Shown here: one piece after another, positions 1 through 10,902 of the stretch | Layout: each line of letters begins with the position of its first letter | How positions within the stretch are numbered: position 1 is the first letter of the stretch | From: Microvelia longipes | Taxonomy: Eukaryota > Arthropoda > Insecta > Hemiptera > Veliidae | Assembly: GCA_018340805.1 (NCBI GenBank) | Contig: JACMZG010001914.1 | Location: 29,792,931 to 29,856,930 of the forward strand | Direction of reading: 5' to 3' | DNA: 64,000 bases | The notes under the pieces: model-generated | Told to the model about the DNA's origin: nothing | Databases searched by the model: none | The model's input: only the letters and a program-made list of their open reading frames with translations | Made by a program: the position numbers and the translations under genes

Positions 1-579
1 TATATATATATTAATAGCTGTACTAATTGCAGTTATAATAGTGATCAACATCTTAATTTTGCGCATTAAATTTTCATATTGATATTGCTTTTAATGTCTG
101 AAAAAATATTGCCGATTAAATCTATTACAAAAATATCTAATTTCAGGTTCCTTTTATTTCAAGGACTGTTTGTTTACTGAAATTTGTATCATTTTTAAAC
201 CCATTTTTTAACTAAAATTATTATTTAATGTTTTCGCTGTCATTTTAAGTCTAAATAATTTTTGATTGACCAATTTTTGTTTGTGAAAATTGCTCCCGTT
301 AAATGAAGGTGGCTTTTAAAGATGCTTATTATCATCTTTTTAATAATTTGCATAACGATCTGGTTCCTGCCAAAACAAGTTGGGTTTTGTCAACATTTAA
401 TTGATTATTAAAAGTGAATAAAAATTTGGGGTATAATTACTTCTAAATTAAATTTAATTGGTCAACCTGAAGGATGTTAGTTTACATAGTTATATAACTT
501 ACCAAAACATAATTTTAAAATAAAAAAGTAAAAAAACGTTATATTTAAAGTGCTTTAAATAGATATTTATTTTTTTGTT
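1..579. other. AT-rich stretch, nothing recognised
   Basis: No open frame of interest, no terminal repeats and no similarity to the other repeats of the window was seen. It begins in a short TA run. Confidence 0.5.
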
Positions 580-1347
580 TACTTTTTCTCACCGAGTACC
601 GTAATTATTTGAAAAATTATCGTGTTCAACTTAAAAATCCAAAACCGTTTCAGGCATTTTCAAGACATTTTGAATAGTTTTCATCATGCTGTCTGTCTGT
701 CTGTATGTATATCTGTCACGCATTACTCCCCCTCTGTTTATGCTGTAGAGTTAAAACAGCATAAAAATGAGTCTTCAGGTCAAGGTCTTATGCTGCCTCG
801 AAGATAATTTTTACCAGACAAAGATAAGCTATTTACTGAGTCATCAAAAATTTTAAGAAATTTATGAAGCTTAACAAAAATTTGGGTCTATAGGCGGAAA
901 GCTAAATACAAAATTTCATTTAAATAGCAGTCGCCATGAAATGTAGCTAATACATTTTAAAGTTTTAATGGCCAATAAATTTTAACTTTCTTACAACTTT
1001 TCAATATTCGGCATATCGTCAGAGAGTTAAACTAAAAATTAACAAGTAACGGAAATTCTATAGCTATTAAACTTATAGTTTGTAAGTTATTAGCGAACAT
1101 ATGTATTTATTTGTACACGTTTCAAATTTTATGAAAAAGTTTGTTACATCTGTCAAAATTATGACGTAATACATCATAAAATTTAAATGAACAGATCATA
1201 AGATATTGTGATAAAAAGCTAATATTCTCATAAATAATTGTACTGATTAAACGTTATGATCAAGTATGATCACGATCTGAGGACGAGCAAAGCGAGTCCG
1301 TAGCTGTGAGAAAAAGTACCGTGGTACTCTGTACCCAATTTTTCATT
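580..1347 (+). repeat. Diverged R5S-b copy, possibly full length
   Basis: It starts with the R5S 5' end (ACTTTTTCTCACCGAGTACCG), runs through the 'gtttcaggcattttcaagac' block and a (gtct)n stretch, and ends with 'gaggacgagcaaagcgagtcc' and 'ggtactctgtaccc', the R5S 3' end. The span of about 770 bp fits the length of complete copies elsewhere. The middle, including the 5S-like module, is too diverged to recognise, so the continuity is an inference. Confidence 0.5.
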
Positions 1348-1565
1348 TAACGAATCAAATTTATTTAATAGTAAAGATTAAGTGATCTGTTGCCACCATC
1401 TGTTGTCACCAACTTCTAATAAATTTAAGAGCTTCAGTTGTAGCTTATTTGTTAAATATATGTGACTGTCGTATGTTTTTAATAGCAGGGAAGCTTAACC
1501 TTTGAGTGGGGCACGCGTTTTTCCTAATTGAAGTAAGCGGCATTTTCATTATGAAAATTTAAATT

Positions 1566-1605
1566 GAGTTGAGCAACAAGCGAGCTGACACTTTTTGCTC
1601 AACTC
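1566..1605. repeat. Perfect 11-bp hairpin
   Basis: Arms GAGTTGAGCAA and TTGCTCAACTC are separated by 18 nt. It is followed by a second small inverted repeat, AACTCC/GGAGTT. No element boundaries were recognised. Confidence 0.6.
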
Positions 1606-1768
1606 CTATCTAAAGGAGTTAGCAAAAAACGGCGTGGCTTATTTCTAGATTATTTATCATCTCCCCCTAAATAATATCACTTAGCCTTCTGATTTAAGGT
1701 GAGTTGATGAAGAAATTAAATGAATTGAAAGGAACAGTCTCTCCACAGATTTTAAAGATAATTTATAG

Positions 1769-1811
1769 GACAGAGCCATTTCAGTTTCTAAACAAATCAT
1801 CAATCAGTGCC
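1769..1811 (-). ncRNA. Decayed hammerhead-like motif, left arm
   Basis: On the minus strand this reads GGCA, CTGATtGATGA (one inserted T in the core), a stem II region, GAAA, then CTCTGTC. The core insertion and a shortened stem III make it probably inactive. It is the mirror partner of the motif at 2483-2521. Confidence 0.45.
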
Positions 1812-2482
1812 TAAGCCCAACAAAGTACAACAATATAAATTACAAAAAATCAAAAGACTAACGCTACTACAGAATAAACAATAAACAAGCAACTAACTCC
1901 TAAATAAAAATAATATAAAAATAAAATAAATAAATAATAGAATAACATAAATTTAGCCAAATATATAAATAATTAACCAATGATATAATATAATGGGAGC
2001 ATAATGAATAAATAAAAATCATCAATGTTATTAAGACATATAGTAATGAACTATATAAAATAAATAAAATGTATAAATAGAATAAATAAAATATCGATAA
2101 AATTAAGGTAAATGAAAATAGAATCAAATTACCGCGAGTCCGAGAAGAACGAGTCAAGCACAGGCATAGATTGAGTTTGTTTCAAAATGTTTGAAACGAA
2201 ACTGATGGTAAACGCTGGCGCCGCATCGTAGTGGCCCTGTAATTTGAGCGGTGCCGCCCAGTTTTCTTCCTTCTTAATTTATCCAGTTTTTCTGTCCTTT
2301 CATTATTTTTATACTTCGGCTATATTCTATGTATCTATTATATCTTATTATGATTATTATTTTATGATTTGTATTTTTCGTACTTTTATGAGTATTTGCT
2401 GTTTATTGTTACTTCTGTAGTAGCGGTTTTATCGCTCTTTGATTTTTTGTAATTTATTGGTTTGGTACCTTTGTTGGCTTAC

Positions 2483-2521
2483 GGCATGATGAGGTTTGTT
2501 AAACTGAAAGCTGGCTCTGTC
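2483..2521 (+). ncRNA. Hammerhead-like motif, right arm, core C missing
   Basis: GGCA is followed directly by TGATGA (the first C of CTGATGA is lost), then stem II GGTTTGTTAAACT, GAAA, stem III GCTGGC, T, C, and TGTC, which pairs with GGCA using one G-U. Loss of the invariant C3 should abolish cleavage. Confidence 0.55.
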
Positions 2522-2601
2522 TATAATTATCTTTAAACATCACGTGGAGAGACTGTTTCTTTCATTCCTTTTATTGATTGGAACTCCACAGTTCAACTTA
2601 C

Positions 2602-2733
2602 TTTATTAAGAAATTAAAGATTCTGACTTTATTTTTGCGCATCGTCATGTTCTTCAACTTTAACGTCCTCATCGATATTCTCGCCTTCAGTTCCATTCGA
2701 TTCGAGCATTTGTTTTTTCTTGGTAGGTTTTAA
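2602..2733 (-). pseudogene. Candidate 3'-terminal coding exon or retrocopy fragment, product unknown
   Basis: The minus strand encodes about 32 residues ending at a TAA at 2629-2631: PTKKKQMLES, then NGTEGENIDEDV, then KVEEHDDAQK. It is a lysine-rich then strongly acidic C-terminal tail. An AATAAA lies 21 nt beyond the stop (2602-2607 on plus), as expected at a transcript end. Codon structure and base composition are unlike the AT-rich surroundings. On the 5' side the frame runs a few codons into the R5S-b end (residues VDEEKLK) and meets a TGA near 2783. Either the repeat truncated the gene or one of its AG dinucleotides serves as acceptor. I do not recognise the protein. Acidic tails of this kind occur in many chromatin and ER proteins, so no function is proposed. 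Confidence 0.4.
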
Positions 2734-3020
2734 CTTTTCTTCGTCTACTACCGTAGATATACAGGAAACGTATCGCTTTCACCTGAAAAATCCAAATCCA
2801 AGGTTTTATCGTAATTATCCTTTAAGCATTTTATGACGTTTTGAGTGGTTTACATCATGCTGTCTATGTCTGTGTGTGTCACGCATAACTCCTTCTGTGT
2901 GCATGTAACAGAGTTGAAACTTAGCCTTAAATTCAGAAATAATGTCTAGTTGCGCTACCGGAAATATGAATTTTTTAGATCGTGTAAATCTATTTTGCTG
3001 AGTCATCAAGTTTTTAAAAA
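2731..3020 (+). repeat. R5S-b 5' half
   Basis: It begins 'taacttttcttcg' and 'accgtagatatacagg', continues with 'aattatcctttaagc', 'gagtggttt' and 'gtctgtgtgtgtc', and matches the copies at 580 and 55595. It runs out near 3020 with no 3' end. Confidence 0.65.
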
Positions 3021-4269
3021 TTGGTTAAAAATCAAATCTTAAAAGTTAAGTTCTTTTGATCATCTTAAAGTATAGTTTTAACTTTTCTAACTTTGACGGC
3101 CTGTATCTTTTAACCTTAGATTTTATTTTTGACGTATTTGATTTTTTATCGTCAGAAAGCGTAAAGCATAAAGAACTAAATTAGGTATAAAATTATTTAA
3201 TCTTTTAAAGGTTAAAAACTCGGTGATTTGAAAAACAATTCGTCGAATTAGCATAAAAGTCATTTGGCATCGTGTGAGGGCCATAACTCATCCCTTGTTT
3301 GCTTATTCAACTCTTAATTTCCCTATTCGCTTAGTACATACAACTATATATATCATGCTTTAACTAAGCTATAAAGTAAATTAGAGTATTTTTATTTTAA
3401 AAATTTTCATGTGATACTTTTAGTGTCACTTTATTTTGTTTAAAAACTCATAAACATTACTGAAACGATATCTTATTGTTTAACTGGTTACCCCGTCATT
3501 TTATAACTTAATTAGTGGTCATATTTTCATAATTCTACTAATATGAAAACAAATGTTGAAGACACAATAAAAGAAGAAAAAATTATAAAGAGAAACAACT
3601 TGCATGGTAAAGAAAAAATATATCGTAAGGAATAGAGAGTTACATATTTACGGTCGATAAAAACAGGGATAAAGGGAAAGAGGCATAGATTGAAAAAGAT
3701 AGAATGAATGGAAGAGAGAGAGAGAATGCAAGGAAGAGTGAACAAAATTAAAAACTGAATATTAAAGTTTATTTTTAAGACAATTAGTTTATTTTATGAC
3801 TGCTTTATGACATAATTATTTTGACAGATGGTTGACTTTATTAGTTTACTTATTAAGTATGTATTTAATTTTAGTTCTTACGAGACCACCTATAAGCAAA
3901 TGTTGTTGGCGCAAGACATTATTACACGTGAATAAAGAGTTCAAGTTTTGGTTTTGTCTGTAATATATGTAAATAGATTTGAAAATACATTAAACATGCG
4001 ACTAAGAGACCGACTTAGATGATAATAAAATAATTTGTAAGAAAAATTAGTTTAATAGCTATTGGTTTTACTACTTTTACTGATAGTAATAAGAAGGTGC
4101 TTTGGTGGTCTCAATTTGATAATAGGTCTTGATGATTTCCCACAGCCTATAGCAGACTGCAGGTAGCCTGGAAGTGGCCTACATACTGAAAATTTGCTAA
4201 ATACTTGCGAAAATACTTTAAGTAACAGATAATAATAGAACAATAAATAATTCAAAACAACCATCAATA
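3021..4269. other. AT-rich stretch, nothing recognised
   Basis: Only a purine-rich tract (about 3670-3745, GAGA-rich) stands out. No coding signal, terminal repeat or shared repeat was found. Confidence 0.45.
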
Positions 4270-4400
4270 CACAAGGGACTGCTTCTAAGTAGGCTTTCCA
4301 CAAAATCAATAGTTTATTGGCAAAGCGCTTTCAACCTAACATGAGGTCATCATCAGTGCCATGAATATAAAGATGAAAGTTATAAATACATAAAACTATT
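4270..4400 (-). mobile_element. Solo hammerhead-bearing element end
   Basis: On the minus strand a hammerhead-like core (4319-4360) is followed about 25 nt later by TTTGTGGAAAGCC, the 'gtgga(g/a)ag' box found at the same distance in the other copies. Only one end is present, so this is a truncated or solo terminal repeat. Confidence 0.5.
4319..4360 (-). ncRNA. Hammerhead ribozyme-like motif, intact core
   Basis: Minus strand: stem I GGCA; CTGATGA; bulged T; stem II GACC, loop TCATGTTA, GGTT; GAA; minimal stem III A-G-CG-C-T; cleavage position T; stem I partner TGCC (a perfect complement of GGCA). All invariant core positions are present. The two-base-pair stem III is the form known for Penelope-like elements. 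The extra T after CTGATGA is unusual but occurs in most copies here. Confidence 0.65.
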
Positions 4401-5654
4401 TTCTTTTTCGAGATGCTAACAGCTCGGTGAGTCGACACACCATAAGACACACCGAGCTTCACTTGCCTCAATCTCATTCTAATTCGTTTCGTTTGTGGAA
4501 GATTTCGAGCAAAAATTATCTCTGTTTAATAAAATTGGTTTAATCGGATGGCGGCCTGCAGTTATTAAATTTCCTATATTATTTTACTGGTTACATTTAT
4601 GAAAAGAATATTGAACGAAAAGGATGAAAAATACATACTGACGTATGTATGAAATACATATTGGAAAAACATACTGACTCTGGAGAAAAGGATATGAAAA
4701 ATATAAAAAAGAGTAAAAGAAAATCCCTTACATAAAAAATAATGGAACTCTTCCTATTTTGGCAGTCTTTTTTTGGCGCGAAATACTGAGTAATATGATA
4801 CTTGAATAACGAGGTTATTTGAAATTGAAGGTTTTTTTTTTAAATCTTTAGGGACAAAATTGATAGTTATAACCAAAGCTCAAAATTAAATAAAAATTCA
4901 GTAGAAACTTATTCTTTATTTTATTTTGTATTTTTTTTTTTTATTTTATTATTTAGTTTAATTATTGTCTTATGTATGATTAATCAGTGTATCATTATGT
5001 ATATATCAGTGTATCTGTGTATGTAGCAACTTGTAAATAAGCAGCCTAATATTGTATTTTTTATAATTACATTATGTTTCTCTCTCTTAGCACATTTTAC
5101 TAAATTTTGATCTTACTTACAAAGCAGATGTTCAAATCAATCATTTCTAATCTAAAACCATTTATCTTTTTTTACAAATGACTTAAAAATTTCGCTCCTC
5201 TTTATTTAAACACTGAATAGCTTCTTTAAATGGACACAAGTCGAGAGTGTAAGACGTTACAATCTGGTGAGGATCGTGCTTGGTCCAAGTAAGGCGTTGC
5301 GACGGTAATGCACCGAGCGCAAACTTCTTGATCCATTCTAGATGCAGATTTATGTAAATTTATTAAGTCCGCTCTGAAAGTTTTTTTTATGTTCCGCACC
5401 ACCTGGAGATTTCTTTAGCTAAATGCAAGGCTTTACATCTATTATTTTTTAATCTAGATTTATAGCATTTAATAGGCTACTACTCGACACTTTTTGAATC
5501 ATTAGATCTTATATTTTTCCTACAATATGGTTGTTGGTAGAAAACCTGGTCATGGCGTGGAAGCCCTAAGCGCACATTAATGTTTATTCTAAACTACGAT
5601 GGATAAAGAAGTAAAAAATCGAGGTCGGATTTTTGCTTGTATTTATTATAGAGA
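4401..5654. other. AT-rich stretch, nothing recognised
   Basis: No coding signal. Poly-T and poly-A tracts are present (about 4830, 4930). A somewhat GC-richer patch at 5250-5345 has no recognisable motif. Confidence 0.45.
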
Positions 5655-6110
5655 AAACACCAAAAACATCGGGTACGGGGTACCTCGAAACTTTTACTCA
5701 CCACATCGGATTTGCTATGCTTATCTATTACGTACGTATACAAAATATTCTATACAAATACGCTGATAAAAAAACGAAAAGATGAGATGAAATTTGCGTG
5801 CTAAATCTCAAATCGATCCAACATTTTTCCCCGTTTTTTGAATTTTTGAAAGTTTCCTTAGTCATTATTTCCAATTAAAGATGTCATATAATAATTATTT
5901 TCGAAATAGCCCAACTTGACCTAAAGATTGAATTTTGTACTAAGTGTACTCTTAAGCATAAATACGCTACGATAATTGCAAACACACACATACACAGAAA
6001 GACAACTTTGTAATAACCACTTAGGAGGTCCCTGTGTCTCATTTGTTTTGCAAACACAACACTTTTCCTAAATAATTTCGGTATAAATGAGGAAAACTAT
6101 TATACACTAA
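5655..6110 (-). repeat. R5S copy, internally deleted
   Basis: The minus-strand 3' end (ATCGGGTACGGGGTACCTCG) opens the copy. The 5' half (TACGATAATTGCAAACACAC, the 'aactttgtaataaccacttaggagg' region, and 'cggtataaatgaggaaaac') closes it. The 5S-like module is missing, so the two halves are joined by a deletion. Confidence 0.65.
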
Positions 6111-7684
6111 TTTCGAGATTTCATTATAATTTTTATGTTATCAATATTTTAACAACCTAAATTCGCTAACAACCTAAGTACAATTACAAGCTTCTTTTTT
6201 TAGTCTTAAAAATGATAAAATATCATTTTTTAGGACATATTCCTCTTAAATTTAATTGACATATTAAAAATAAATGCCCCAATGAAGAATGTTTGAAAAT
6301 TATTTTGAAAGGTGATAAAGGTAAAAGGAATCGTGTAAGAAGTACTAAATATGTCCAGATACAAATTAATTCACTTACATCGGCTTAAATTTTATAACAT
6401 AATAATACATAGCCCTCTGTTGCTACTTGTGTAAAACCTGCCAGAGAGAGATCTAAAGAATGAGTGAGTTTAAGATGGTTTGGAAAAATCAATCCAGGAT
6501 TAAGAGCGTTGTACAAGCTAATTACAAAGATAAATGGGACGACCAAGATGGACGCTATGTACTGAGAGGTTAGCAAGGCCATGGATCGTTTTCGGTTCTA
6601 TGGGTAACTCTCTAATTACTAAAGTAAATTTAGTCTGTCTTGAAGTATGAAAACATTTCTACGTTGGTAGCAATGTTTATGACTAGTTGGCATGCCGATC
6701 TATCCTTCCAACACTGTTTTGGTAGTAATGCGAAATTTTTCTAATTTTTTGTCAATATGAGAAGGTTTTATTTAGGTAAATCTAAAGTTAAGTTAATAAT
6801 AAGTTAGGTAAGTTATGTTACAACTAGTAATACAGGGACTTATTAATATAGTATATAGACTTAGCAGTAAGGTAATATCTAGAAAAATGTCTGCCAATAT
6901 GAGAAGTTCACACGAATAATTTTAAGAGTCTATCAAGTTAGACTTTGAATCCTTTTAATTCTTAGTACTTCATTAGGCTCTCTAGAAATATTAGGTCAGA
7001 AAACATTGTGTTCCATGTCTCTCTCTTAAATCTACGGAATATATCTCTATATGCGGGCTGATTTTTAAGCTCATTATGATCTTATTCTTTGATTCAATTA
7101 GTACGACTTCCTCTGTATTGTATTTTTTTATAATTTATTTCTCGAATGTGTATAGTCAATGGAAGTAAAGTCGTGAGGCGAGCTATAATGTCAACCATCG
7201 TGGTTTTCCTAATATATTATATTTCTTGCTATAATGAAACTCTTTCCTGTAATCTAGAAATAGTGTGTAAGGTAATGTACGTATAAAACGTGGAATTCAT
7301 AATCAGCTTTATGTTTAGTTTACAAGAGTTTAAATTGGCACGAGACCATAACGCTAACCTATAAGTATTTCTTTAAGTTTTGTAAATAAATTAAAACTAT
7401 AGGGTTTGGGATGCCTTGGAACTTTTTATTACTTTTAGGATTTCACCTACTCTAGACCATTCACCAGGCATCGCAAAGAACATCCTTACGAAGTCGTTGC
7501 CAATGAAAATATTGATAATTGGAAAATATTAAGATGAATTTGGTAAGATCACAACAGGTCAATTAAGATGAAAGTAACACCTGACTCAAGATGGCCTCAG
7601 AGCCATCTTGTTGATATGGGGGGCCTAATCATAATAAAATAGCATAAAAATACAGTATTTAATGAAAATATAAAAATAATGTAA
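6111..7684. other. AT-rich stretch with one 9-bp hairpin
   Basis: At 7587-7610, CAAGATGGC and GCCATCTTG pair around a 6-nt loop. At 6385-6582 the minus strand has an open frame with a hydrophobic start (MALLTSQYIASILVV), but nothing identifies it. No other structure was seen. Confidence 0.4.
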
Positions 7685-7752
7685 AGGTGTCTTTACTTGT
7701 CTGGTAAGACTCAACAGGTGCCTTTACTTGTCTGGTAAGACTTAACAGACTC
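7685..7752 (+). repeat. 31-bp tandem duplication
   Basis: The unit AGGTGTCTTTACTTGTCTGG plus TAAGACTCAAC occurs twice, nearly identical. Confidence 0.75.
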
Positions 7753-7794
7753 TTACCTTATAAAATTAAAAGTTTAAAATTCAATAATAAAGAA

Positions 7795-8030
7795 AAAATT
7801 GTATCTTTATGTTTTTGGAGACGCTAAATCAAACGAAACCAGTCCGAGCACTGGTTTATACTCCAATTTGCAAAAAAACTTTAAAACGAAAACAATTATC
7901 TTTAAATGCTTAAATACAGTAAGGTATCTTCGTTGTTTCCATGAGCACACAATGCCAGACCCAGGTTCAAATTTTGACACCGCGTTTTTTTACCGCTTTA
8001 CTCTCCATTATATTTGTATATATTACTAAA
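7795..8030 (+). repeat. Fragment of a dispersed repeat (motif H) with a tRNA-like box B
   Basis: 'gacgctaaatcaaacgaaac' and 'agtccgagcactgg' match the 'gctgaatcaaatgaaaccgg' motif repeated inside the hAT element at 42.4-42.7 kb. Further on, 'cccaggttcaaattttgac' resembles a tRNA T-arm (box B). No complete SINE could be delimited. Confidence 0.35.
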
Positions 8031-8277
8031 CAATAATTTTGTCGCAGAGTATCACAAGCCGGGTGAATCCGTTTCTTGCTAATGTGATCGGTTTATACTT
8101 TATAGCCTTAGAAGTAGCATTACAAATTGTTAATCATTTTTTCCTGAAAACATTTAAAAAATTGCAATATATTAATTACTGTAATGAATTTCAAAAATTA
8201 GTGCAGTGCTGAATTAGAAGGATGAGCATTGTATATAAAATGTTGGATAAACAAGCTGATTTTCTTTGACTCAAAGA

Positions 8278-8932
8278 CGTACTCCGAATTTCCAAAAAAC
8301 AAAATCGGGTACCGTACCTCGAAATTTTTCCTTATCACATCGGATTCGCTACGCTCACCCTTCCTACTTCAGACTCGCTTCGGTCGTCCTAATATAGCAA
8401 ATGCATCCGTTTTATTCTTAGTGGTCACCCACCCTGACACTGACCACGCTCGATAATGCTTAACTTTTATGATTCAACAAATATCATGGATATACTAGTC
8501 GTATTGAAACGAAACTATAACGAAAAAAACTGACTACGAAAAAAAAATTTAGAGTGTACTTATTTATTACTTTATTTACATTTGTACTAAATTTCAACCT
8601 AATTAGATTATTTTCGATTTTTTTTAAAAAAGTGCAGCAAAAAATTTTTGTTGAGTCATTATTGCGAGTTAATGAAACCTCATAAAGAAATTATTTTCCG
8701 AGTAGCTCAATTACAGCTATAGATTGATTTTTGTACAAAGTTTTGACTCTCTGGTACACTAGGAGCTTCGATGACAACAGACAGACACACACATACGAAC
8801 AACTTTGAGACAACCACTCAGGAGGCCTTAAAAACAAATAAAACGGATAACTCCGGTGACTTCTCGGTTCCGAATTTTTCTTCCTAACACAATACTTTTT
8901 CTATACCTACGGTATAAATGAGGAAAAGTAAA
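8278..8932 (-). repeat. R5S copy, near full length, with 5S-like module
   Basis: From left to right on plus it reads as the reverse complement: 'atcgggtaccgtacctcg', 'tcggattcgctacgctc', 'cagactcgcttcggtcg', the 5S-like module (8417-8480), 'ttcaacctaattagatt', 'gtacaaagttttgactctc', a CA-rich block, 'aggaggccttaaaaac', and 'cctacggtataaatgagg'. In the 5S module the reverse complement of GGTGGGTGACC and of AAAGTTAAGCA can be read. This is one of the best templates for a consensus. Confidence 0.8.
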
Positions 8933-9344
8933 AAAAAGAAACAAAATACGTAACAGGTAGTAGTAGTAGTATTAATTTTCGGCATAAACCGAAAGTTAAA
9001 GGAAGAAGGATTGGTTAACAAGGATGCAAGCGCACGCATTACAAAGGAAATTCGTCCATCTAGCAAGTCTCCGAGCCATAAGTTTTTATTTTTTAAACGA
9101 CTTTTATTTATTATTGTTCTGCTTCGGAAAAGGAATTTATTTAGTATTTTACTACAATTTGTTAATCTATTTTATTTAAATCAGTCGCATATTTGTTGGA
9201 ATAAAGGCGGATTTTCACTTTTATGGTTATAATTATTCTAAACAAAGGACTATAGTTTTACTGCCAATACATGCGTTGATTTATTAGTTTACGTGCATGA
9301 TTTTTTATAATAGGAAGTTCAAATAGGGAATTAGGAGCAGTATT

Positions 9345-9775
9345 ACCATTTTATTACTTTTCCACATTTATATTGTAGGTTTATTGAAAAAGTATTGTGT
9401 TTGCAATAAAAATCCGAAACCGGAATTAAATCTGAATTATCCGTTTTAGGTGTTTTTAAGAACGCCTGACTGGTTTTTACAAAGTTATCTGTCTGTGTGT
9501 ATGTGTGTAAGTATTGCGCTAACCAAAAATTGAAACTAAAAGTTATTTCACTTTTTAGTTTAAACATGGATGTATTTTTACACATCCTTATGGTGTAGGT
9601 ACAGTCATATGAGATTTGGCACGCATATAGTCATATGATTTTGCTCGCGCATATAGTCATATGTAATACAAATGTATATGTACTAAGAAATCTCATTGTC
9701 AGCATAAGTATAATTTTTATCGAATATCATTTATACGTTTTTAAGATTTGTTAAAATTTAAAAAAAATCTACTGA
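9345..9775 (+). repeat. R5S 5' half
   Basis: The R5S start ('tacttttccacatttatat', 'gaaaaagtattgtgtttgc', 'aattatccgttttagg') is followed by a shortened middle holding three copies of 'catatagtcatatg' (9622-9662), a local amplification of the 'gatttggcacgcatatagtc' segment. The 5S-like part is absent. Confidence 0.65.
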
Positions 9776-9807
9776 GTTAAAATTCAGAACAAGTATGTCG
9801 TTTTACA

Positions 9808-10901
9808 TAATAAAAATCGGGTATGGGATACCGCGGAACTTTTCCTCATCACATAAGATTCGCTACGCTCATCCTCCCTTCTTCGGACTTGCTTCGCTCG
9901 TCCTCAGATAGTAACTGAGAAAAAACATAAATATACTTGTAATAAAGCTATACTTATTTATTACATAAAAGACACTTTTACCAAATTTCAACTCAATTGA
10001 ATTATTTACCGATTTTTTTACAATTTTTATAAAACGTACAATAGTCATTTGTGAAAAATAAAACTTATGCTGATAACCAGATAAAATGTAGCACATATGT
10101 TACTCTAATACATGAATACATGCATGTCAAATAATTTAATCGCATAATTTTTCCGTGTTTTACGATTATTTTAAAAATTTTACTGAGTCATAATTGTGGG
10201 TTAATGTCGTTATAAAAAATAGTTATTTATGCCATAAGGCTGAGAAGTGTGTCTTTATGTCACGGCAATTAGATTTACCGACGAGCGAAGCGAGTCGGGA
10301 AAAATTGCCAAGACATAAAGACATTCTCAGCCGGATGGCATACACTATTTTTATTGTACGAACAAAAACAGAAACAAAATGGACGTTTTTAAAGAAACCT
10401 CATGAAGCTTTTACACAGATTGTTTTTTGAACACGCTACATTACAGTAATGGCGGCAATATATGAATTACTTTTACGTCCTAGGAGTTTTTTTTTTACAT
10501 TCATTATTGTCCTCAGAGGTGAAAAGAACTAAATAACCTCCTATAACAATAATGATTGACTTCTCATCCTAAAAACGGTCCAATAAAGTGCTCAATTACG
10601 TACTATCTCAAAAAAAAAATTATAACGAATATTGCTTATTTTTCCAAATAGCACAACTACAGCGGTAGACTGATTTTTTTACATAGTTTCAACTCTTTTG
10701 CATAAATACACTAGAAGCTACGATGATAAGACAAACACGCGCGCGCAAACACTCATACAGATAGACAACTTTGTGAAAACCACTTAGGAGGCCTTAAAAA
10801 CACCTGATACAGATAATTCCTGTGACATGCCGGTTTCGGATTTGTTTGCAAACACAATACTTTTCTTTTATACATTCGGTATAAATGGGGAAAAGTAAAA
10901 A
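9808..10901 (-). repeat. R5S copy split by a DNA element
   Basis: It runs from 'aatcgggtatgggataccg' to 'ggtataaatggggaaaag' in reverse orientation. It is interrupted at about 10219-10619 by the element described separately. Joining the flanks ('gggttaatgtcgttataaaa' with 'ttccaaatagcacaactac') restores the R5S order. It has no clear 5S-like module. Confidence 0.7.
10219..10619 (+). mobile_element. Nonautonomous DNA element B1 with a subterminal hairpin at each end, nested in R5S
   Basis: The left end (ATAGTTATTTATGCC) opens a large palindrome: arms 'ggctgagaagtgtgtcttta' and 'taaagacattctcagcc' surround the GCGAAGCGAG motif. The right end holds a second hairpin ('cattattgtcctcagagg' against 'cctcctataacaataatg'). 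A second copy lies inverted at 61412-62019 and holds about 220 bp more in the middle, so this copy is an internal deletion derivative. The superfamily is unresolved and the TSD unclear. Confidence 0.65.
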
Positions 10902-10902
10902 G

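Larger units (their letters stand above)
1715..2585. mobile_element. Inverted pair of hammerhead-bearing element ends (Penelope-like type)
   Basis: The left arm read on the minus strand and the right arm on the plus strand match over more than 200 bp: a 'ctgtagtagcg' block, 'tttgattttttgtaattta', a hammerhead-like core, 'ctctgtc', then 'gtggagagactgtt'. The centre (about 2130-2270) is unrelated and more GC-rich. A weak flanking direct repeat, 'agaaattaaa', is seen near 1711 and 2609. Penelope-like retroelements are known to carry hammerheads in their terminal repeats. No reverse-transcriptase reading frame remains here, so the class assignment rests on the ribozyme motif alone. Confidence 0.55.

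Noticed and set aside
6385..6582. Minus-strand frame MALLTSQYIASILVV..., possible membrane segment exon
   Set aside because: It has a sensible start and composition, but no recognisable family, a poor donor (GCAG/GTTTTA) and no partner exon, so it stays below the threshold.
8417..8480. 5S rRNA gene
   Set aside because: Only the second half of 5S is present and it lies within a much larger repeated unit, so it is not an rRNA gene.
10219..10619. TTATA as target duplication of element B1
   Set aside because: 'ttata' occurs on both sides, but the host R5S is diverged there and the second copy shows no equivalent, so the TSD is left open.
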